From assembly GCF_019703515.2 (NCBI RefSeq), contig NC_059385.1:32970501-33034500 (forward strand): 64,000 nucleotides of DNA. The letters are read 5' to 3'. The notes below the pieces were generated by a model. The model was not told where the DNA came from, ran no database searches, and saw nothing but the letters and a program-made list of their open reading frames with translations. Every line of letters begins with the position of its first letter. Position 1 is the first letter of the stretch. This DNA comes from Myxocyprinus asiaticus. Lineage: Eukaryota > Chordata > Actinopteri > Cypriniformes > Catostomidae. A program made the translations under genes and the position numbers. Below, piece by piece: positions 58,166 to 64,000 of this stretch.

Positions 58166-59673
58166 CTGTCTTCCCAGGTTCTTTATGTGAAGGGGAACTA
58201 GAATCTCATAACTGATGAGAAGGGCTAAAACAAGTGCCTTGTGACACAAAATGTTATATTCTCCCCTTTCGGGCTTGTTACAACATGAATGTCTTTGTAA
58301 GGCTATGCTCTTAAACCACAAAGAAATTTTTTTTCTGTTTTGCAAAACAGCTCTCTCGGTTGTTAAGCACAATAGCAGCAACCTTTTTGTACACTACCCG
58401 TTTGGCTAGTCACACGAGAACTCACTTCGGAAGGTTAACCCCATCCGTACCTGCATAAAACAAGTGTTCCCTCTTGGCAGACACCTCTTGTTATGCATTC
58501 TGTCCAACTTAACAAGTTGGTTGTGACGTTTTGACTCTTTCCATTTGATGTAAGAGATCAATCCTATATCAAGTTTCTGCAGGACACTGTGTCCTTAGGA
58601 ACATGTGTTAACTGCCTCCCAGTGGTAAGCCAGTTATCCTGTTATTTTAATCTTATATATTAGGAAATATTTTCTAACAGTAAAGAGCTTCCCCAAGAGT
58701 GAGCTTTTTCTCTACCAATATTAACTGCTTCCCTACAAATGGCAAAACAGTTACTGTTAGCATTCTAGTCTAGCGATTATTCCTAGACTACACGTAAGAA
58801 GTCTTTTCTATCAGTTATAAGAAAGTGGCTCCTCCACGGGCGAGCCCTTTTTTATTATTGCCTTAGCTAGTTTTCTTTTGGAAAAACAACTATTGTAATT
58901 ATTGTAGTCTAGCGATTATTCCTAGACTACACTTAAAAAGAAGTCTCTTCTATGTGTTATAAGAAAGCGGCACCTAATTGCTTTCCAATAATGATAAAAC
59001 AATTATGGTGATCATTAATCTAGTGAGTTTCTCCATTATTCCACATAGGAAGATTCTACTCTTCTTCTGATCGGTTTAAGGTGCCCCAGCTGGCGGCCCC
59101 TTTTATAACCATGATCATAGGACTGTGAATTCAGTCCTTCCTCCAAACAGCTCAATACCTCACTGGACGTGAGTTCTGTGGCGAAATTGGTTACCCTCGG
59201 ACTACTTTCTTGCATCCTTTCAAGCAGTATATATATTTAGTGTCACTGATGTGTCACTCTATGTCTTCCCCATTTAAGTGTGGAAGCGGGCTTTCTGCAA
59301 GCTTTCTATCACATTCTTTGTGCAAGCACAGTCAAATCAGTATTGAGGCATTCTGCTATAAGGACCCCTACTGTTGACTCATCAACATAACATTGAGTGA
59401 GCGACTTGAAAGGGAACTCTAGGTTACTATGGTAACCCGAAAATTCTTTAGATCTCCTCTCTCCTCTTCATTCGAATGTCCTGAGGAAACTGTCTTTCGG
59501 CCTGCCCTGTATATGCTTAACGAGCATAGAAGGCAGGACTTCGAAAGACATCTGCCAATGAAATTGGCATGATGGAAAACCATTCAGAGAGATCGGGGGC
59601 TCAAGAGCAACCCCTACCATCGAATGTTCCCTCCTTTCAGGTAAGTGGGGTTACCATAGTAACCTAGACGTTT

Positions 59674-60231
59674 TTTTTATTTATTTTTTATTATTGCGGC
59701 ATTTCCAACATGTACAATCAGATTATGCAACCATTTCAGTTTGCATATAATTATTACAATACAATCACATCTACTATCACTACTTCTGAAACAAATAATC
59801 AAAGATAATTATCAGATGTGCTGAAATTCATTGACAAACTTCCTTAAAATCATGCTTTTCTTTGAGGTCTTTGAGAAAAGCAATCTCCATCAATACACTT
59901 ATAGCAGCAAAGTTAGACCTCATTTGTGATACATATTTGACCCAATTAACCTAGACATTTTGTAAAGAAATTAAAATGTATTAATATTTGTCTGCAAAAC
60001 TAATTTCTATAATTTAGGCCAAAGCCTTTAGATCAAAAAGTGTTTAAGATCACGAAAAACATAAATGCAGTCATGTGTAGTTATTTGGTAGTTTGTCTTG
60101 TGTTTTGAGAAATGTTTTGTGAAAATTGTTTTTGACTGTGTCAGAATGTGCAGAAGGTAGAAAGTTATTTTATATTAAATCTTGTCTTCTCTTTAGCTAA
60201 ACTGTCATTTGAATCTTTATTTGTTATTAAG
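59674..60231 (+). other. End of host intron 3
   Basis: AT-rich sequence ending at acceptor TTGTTATTAAG (60231). A TTTATTTTTTATTATTG tract follows the DIRS-3 end. No other feature. Confidence 0.5.
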
Positions 60232-60402
60232 ACACAATGAACTCTGAGGACACTCGTTCAGTGGAGATGTCAATGCGAGATATTGAGGACAGAGGATTTT
60301 ACACCGAGACATTTCACTCTGCATCATGGATATACCGTGGAGATGATGTTAACCAGAATGAGAGTCCACACTGTCACAACAGCCGCACGCGACCAGCAGC
60401 AA
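60232..60402 (+). CDS. pdzph1: Host gene exon 4
   Basis: 171 bases. G from exon 3 plus AC gives Asp and the frame reads TMNSEDTRSVEMSMRDIEDR, then GFYTETFHSASWIYRGDD and a polar tail to a donor GCAA|GTGGGT at 60403. Phase 1 on both sides, as for the other exons. The donor is weaker than consensus. It lies only 83 bases from exon 5. No domain is recognised; it looks like the linker before the PDZ. Confidence 0.65.
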
Positions 60403-60485
60403 GTGGGTTCTAAACATTCTAAGTGTATCTGTTACTATTGGATGTATTTAATAAATAATGTTTAAATATGCATTATTTATTTTAG

Positions 60486-60587
60486 TTTGTGAGCGGACGG
60501 TGAAGATCAGCAAAGGCATGGGCGAGTATCCCTGGGGCTTCAGAATTCAGTTCTCCAAACCCATTGTGGTCACTGAGGTGGACACAA
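60486..60587 (+). CDS. pdzph1: Host gene exon 5: start of PDZ domain
   Basis: 102 bases from acceptor TTTATTTTAG to donor ACACAA|GTAAGG, completing the split codon as Ile. It reads CERTVKISKGMGEYPWGFRI, then QFSKPIVVTEVDT. A first beta strand, a carboxylate-binding-loop equivalent (YPWGF in place of GLGF) and the second and third strands make this the first third of a PDZ domain. The rest must lie beyond the window, after a further phase-1 intron. PDZ domains bind C-terminal peptides of partner proteins. PDZPH1 fits a long disordered N-terminus followed by a PDZ, but other PDZ proteins are not excluded. Confidence 0.65.
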
Positions 60588-61574
60588 GTAAGGAATCAAG
60601 ATTACAGATTTTATCAGCTTTAAATTTTTTAAAGATTTTAAATGCTGTGTTTGCCGCATGCAAATGAGCAACTCCAGACTACTTTCTAAATTACAATACA
60701 CGCTAACTTCCACATTCCTGGATTATTTTTGCAAGCAAGTTTTTGTTCCTTGAATCAGCTGTCAAATAAATAAATAAAAACAAAAATCTGTATATTTGAC
60801 TTGGTTGGCTTTTCTGTAAAAATAACTTAAAAACTTAAAACAATAAAAGTCAATTGAGAAGCTAAATTGCTGTTTTTAAAATTTGTTTTCAGAGAATGTA
60901 TCTTAAATATTTCATTTTGATCTTTTAACAAAAAAAACAAAAAACAAAAAAAAAAAAACATTATTAACACTTTAATTTTACACAGTGTTCTTTCATTTAA
61001 TCAGTTAAATAACAAAATAGGTGGTGAAAAACAATATAAATGGCTGAATATCAAGATACACAAACTTGTTTCAAGAACCAGACATGATTGATTCAAGAAA
61101 ATTTGTATAAAAGGTCCATTTTATTAAAAAATAAATTCATATTGAATAGTATGCAATTTACACTTTGAAAAATGGGCTAAAATACTTTCAGTTTAATTAC
61201 ATTAAACATACTATATGTCCTCTGTACATACATTGTATCATAACATTTTGGACCCAGCTTTAACAAACCCAGCTTTACAAACTCAAATAAACCCAAAACC
61301 TTTTTGTGGTCTTATTTCAAGCTCAAGTGTGTAATTTCTGCAACACTAGCGTCACCAGACAGGATTGCAAAAATGACAGTAATTTGGAATGCATTTCAAC
61401 ATCATCTTTCCAAGCCAAAGAAACCACTGTTACCATTGTACAAGGGCTGACACTAATAAACATCAAACAAACATTATACCTAATCAGAAATCTTTACACA
61501 TGATTTTGCCCCATTTCACCAAAATCATGTTAATAGCCATACTGTAGGGTTGTTCCACACAGAATTTCCAATAA
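60588..61574 (+). other. Host gene intron 5, no element recognised
   Basis: AT-rich, with an A-rich tract near 60930-60958. No further exon of the PDZ was found. Confidence 0.45.
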
Positions 61575-61905
61575 AATAGACCTTTTTCCACGCTAGCACC
61601 ATCTTTGATTTTTAATGGGAATGACAACGAGGCTGTGAGGGGTAGACTTACAGTCTCTTCAATGGGCTGTACTGCAGTTTAAAGTGTTTTTGAATTGTTC
61701 CGCTGACAAAACATTGATAAAATATCTGTCCAAGAACATTCAGTATACAAAGAACACCAGACAACATGAGTTGTGGAAAATCAGATGGCAAAATCAGAAA
61801 ATCTAGGAGCTTTATAAGCTTTATACCATTCGTACCATTGAAGAGATGCCTCATTGTCATTCCCATTAAAAATCAAAGATGGCGCTAATGTGAATAAGGT
61901 CTATT
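61575..61905. mobile_element. MITE with ~50-bp terminal inverted repeats
   Basis: Left AATAGACCTTTTTCCACGCT..AGCACCATCTTTGATTTTTAATGGGAATGACAA and right TTGTCATTCCCATTAAAAAT..CAAAGATGGCGCTAAT..AAGGTCTATT are near-perfect inverses. The interior has no coding content. Target duplication is unclear. Confidence 0.8.
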
Positions 61906-62390
61906 ACTTAAATGGCCATTATTTTTTGAGCCCTACAACTTTTAAGCATCTGGATCTCTCACAGTGTAAATTATGGGACTGCAGAAGCGCACGACACAGA
62001 CTCAGTAAGACATCCCAAGAATATATATTGTATAATGGCAAAAATGCACAGAATAATAAAATATATCGATTAAAGTAATCGATTAGTAATTGTGATATTC
62101 TAGTGAGTTTTACCGCAAGAAGTCAGGCTTGATAATGAACTTTGCTTTGAACAGAAATTGCACACTGCATCTTAAATTAAAATTATATATGTAAAGCAAG
62201 GAATCAACATCTTCATAAAAAATAAAGAGTACTCCATTACAGCATTAAAAAAGAAAGATGATTATAGTAAGGCATTATTTTAAAACATGTTAACCCCAAC
62301 ATTGTTTCAGAAATGTTTAATAAGTGTTGCATTCAGAGCTCAAAGAGAATAGAGCTGCTCAGCCGTGATGTCATTTTTTAGGTGAACCCA
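61906..62390. other. No gene recognised
   Basis: AT-rich intronic or flanking sequence, nothing supportable. Confidence 0.4.
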
Positions 62391-62399
62391 GAAGTCTAA

Positions 62400-64000
62400 T
62401 TCACCATGAGTTGCCTCTGGATTTTCCTATGGGGTTTTATAGTGTGGTTCCCATTCGTGGAACTCGAGCAGCGTATGATCGCTAGGGGGGCACCTTCACT
62501 TCAGAGTGTCACATGGTCTGAAGCCCTTTTAATATCACGCCAATTTATTGGCTGATGGCGCTTAAGCGACGACCCCTAGGGAGCTACGTCACGAGCTCCA
62601 TAAAGGCGCTCGCTTTTGCGCCATCAAGTCAGATTTTCTGTTCTTCAATGCACTAATTGTCTAAGCCCCTGTTTGTTTCTAGTGACTCACATCGAAGCGA
62701 GGATTATTTTTCTCCCTTTTGAGTGGCAAACATGTAAGGACGTCGTTAACACAGCTTAAATTTCAGAGCGATTTCAACGTGGTTTTTCCAAAAATTACTA
62801 GGGACCAACGAGGACAACGGCGCTACGTCGAGGCTCGCAATTTCTCAGCAAGAGGTGTTATCCCCACTTGTTCCAGTTCTACCGCCTCCAGATTTGGAGC
62901 TCCGTGTGCTGGAGCCGTATGGGATTGTGGCTTTGTGTCTGAGAAGATAGGAGTCAAGTCAAGTAATTTTTATTTGTATAGCGCTTTTCACAACACACAT
63001 CGTTTCAAAGCAGCTTTACAGAAAATCATGCTTTAACAGAAAATGAAACTGTATTGAAACTGTACCGGATTCCTCCTCGTGTTTGTCGCCCTCCCCCTGA
63101 GCGAAAGTGTGAGTTTTGTCGGATATGCTCTAAGGCCTAGCTCGGCGGCCATTTTCTGATGAGCAACGCGTGCTAGAGATCATGCGTTTCCTGAGCCACT
63201 GCCATTCAAAACCGCTGTGTGAGAGAATTCCTCATTGGACGGTAAGGAAACAAAATGGTCCGCTTTGTCACTATAGTCTTTTTCTGTGTCATTCTGGGAG
63301 AATGCACAAGAATAAGAGCCTCTGCCTCTCTCTCTCCTTCCCATTTGAAGTGCTGCTTGCAGTTGGGATCATGTATTGACTGGTGAGCCCGGCTGCAGAA
63401 TGAGGGGGCTGGAAAAAGAGAATATTCCCCAACTGAATGATGGTGAACCAACACGTGGAGTGCTTCATCTGTGCCATTATTCTCTCGGGATTCTATCAAG
63501 AAATGCGAGGTATTTTAACTTGTTTTTTCTTTCACCCGTTTCGTAGATCACCCAGGCGTTCTGGTGAGAGAAGAGATGCACACTGCTATCTCTGCTCGAT
63601 TTTTCGGTGGTGGCATGGATGTCACTCTTTTCAGACAGCTGTTGGATCTACACACGATGGTTTTGCAATCCAACCAAGTGCATCGTGTTAAGGAATGCCT
63701 TTTTGAGTTCACTGGCTCCGTTTGGACTTTCCCTCGGTTTCCCCCCATGGCTTGCACTGGGGAACGAGTTGATCCAGGTGATGCTTTTGTTTGCGAGGGA
63801 GATGGACTTTGTGCCTCCTTCTACGAATCGAGGTTAGCAAACACTCCTTCCCACATGTATCGTGTCTCACAAACAAGTGCTTGGGGTTCGTATCGGTGCC
63901 GTTCAGAGGACCGCATGTTTTCTGACCAGCCGAAGCCTGCTAAAGTATTTATTGATGAAGCGGAGTTCACTATCATATCAAGTTTGCCATTCTTCACACC
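62400..64000 (+). mobile_element. Probable fourth DIRS-like element, 5' part, cut by window edge
   Basis: A promoter-like block (62520-62645) has CGACGACCCCTAGGGAGC, CCATAAAGGCGC and ATCAAGTCAGATTTTCTGTTC, parallel in order to the DIRS-1/-2 left ITR (CCCCTAG, TATAAAAGG, TCAGATTTTCTCTTC). Downstream are decayed frames with Cys-rich phrases (HVECFICAII near 63440) and a readable stretch to the end of the window. The gag assignment is tentative because the zinc-like phrases are not in one frame and the sequence is much diverged. It contains an inserted LINE/SINE tail at 62952-63035. Confidence 0.45.
62952..63035 (-). repeat. Fish LINE/SINE 3' tail, inverted copy
   Basis: AGTCAAGTCAAGTAATTTTT..TTTGTATAGCGCTTTTCACA..CACATCGTTTCAAAGCAGCTTT is the inverse of the tail at 20692-20766. 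Confidence 0.65.

Larger units (their letters stand above)
57130..59673 (+). mobile_element. DIRS-like retroelement 3 (5'-truncated, divergent)
   Basis: Keeps a C-terminal RNase H-side segment (57340-57510), a recombinase in pieces (57640-58165), an internal complementary-like region around 59361-59450 (CCCCTACTGTTGACTCATC..GAGTGAGCGAC..GGGAAC) and a right terminus (GGGGCTCAAGAGCAACCCCT..GGTTACCATAGTAACCTAGACG, to 59673). No left ITR is found. Terminal sequences differ from DIRS-1/-2 but keep the same arrangement, so this is a different subfamily. Confidence 0.7.

Overview
This is animal nuclear DNA, most likely from a teleost fish and probably a cyprinid. That assignment is an inference from repeat content: DIRS tyrosine-recombinase retroelements, TTAA-flanked Kolobok-type palindromes, a Tc1 element, a tRNA-derived SINE with an 11-bp target duplication, and the fish LINE/SINE tail with the AAGCGCTATACAAATAAA core. 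There are no bacterial operons, rRNA or tRNA genes, or CRISPR arrays. By my reading most of the window is transposable elements in several layers, and only one host gene is convincing.

Host gene. Five exons on the + strand (36670-36727, 37243-39618, 40323-40490, 60232-60402, 60486-60587) join in one reading frame. All four introns are phase 1 with GT/AG borders. The product so far is a 958-residue, largely disordered, Ser/Arg-rich and acidic N-terminal region, leading into the start of a PDZ domain at the last exon. The gene leaves the window on the right. PDZPH1 (PDZ plus pleckstrin homology) is my best guess from layout, not a firm identification. The third intron (40491-60231, about 19.7 kb) is packed with mobile elements.

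Layout. 1-3060: retroelement sequence on the - strand, with unknown ORFs, a primer-binding-site-like sequence and an LTR. 3118-3933: LTR plus gag-like remnant (-). 5031-8003: DIRS element 1, with ITRs, gag remnant, tyrosine recombinase and internal complementary region. 8367-8760: SINE. 9685-11224: non-autonomous hAT with perfect 8-bp TSD and a nested minisatellite element. 11621-14087: Russian doll of a solo LTR inside a Kolobok/THAP element inside a palindromic MITE. 14590-17595: dead hAT transposase split by a solo LTR. 19640-23657: Kolobok MITEs, BED-finger relic, Tc1 element. 24370-27440: I/Nimb-like LINE (-) with a solo LTR. 27482-28052: second, unoccupied copy of the palindromic MITE. 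28264-29970: array of hairpin-headed repeats. 33477-34870: large TG-rich palindrome. 36670-40490: host exons 1-3. 40663-43585: long non-coding element with a hairpin head and ~0.7-kb internal repeats. 43940-48448: Ty3/gypsy chromovirus (-). 50175-51981: Harbinger/ISL2EU-like element. 52574-56211 and 57130-59673: DIRS elements 2 and 3. 60232-60587: host exons 4-5. 61575-61905: MITE. 62400-64000: probable fourth DIRS-like element, cut by the window edge.

How the parts relate. None of the retroelements looks intact. DIRS-1 keeps termini and recombinase but has lost reverse transcriptase; DIRS-2 keeps part of an RT, but inverted; DIRS-3 keeps an RNase H tail and recombinase pieces. The least familiar signal is the hairpin-headed repeat class (28264-29970 and 40663-43585), whose stems vary while mostly keeping base pairing, often through G-T pairs.
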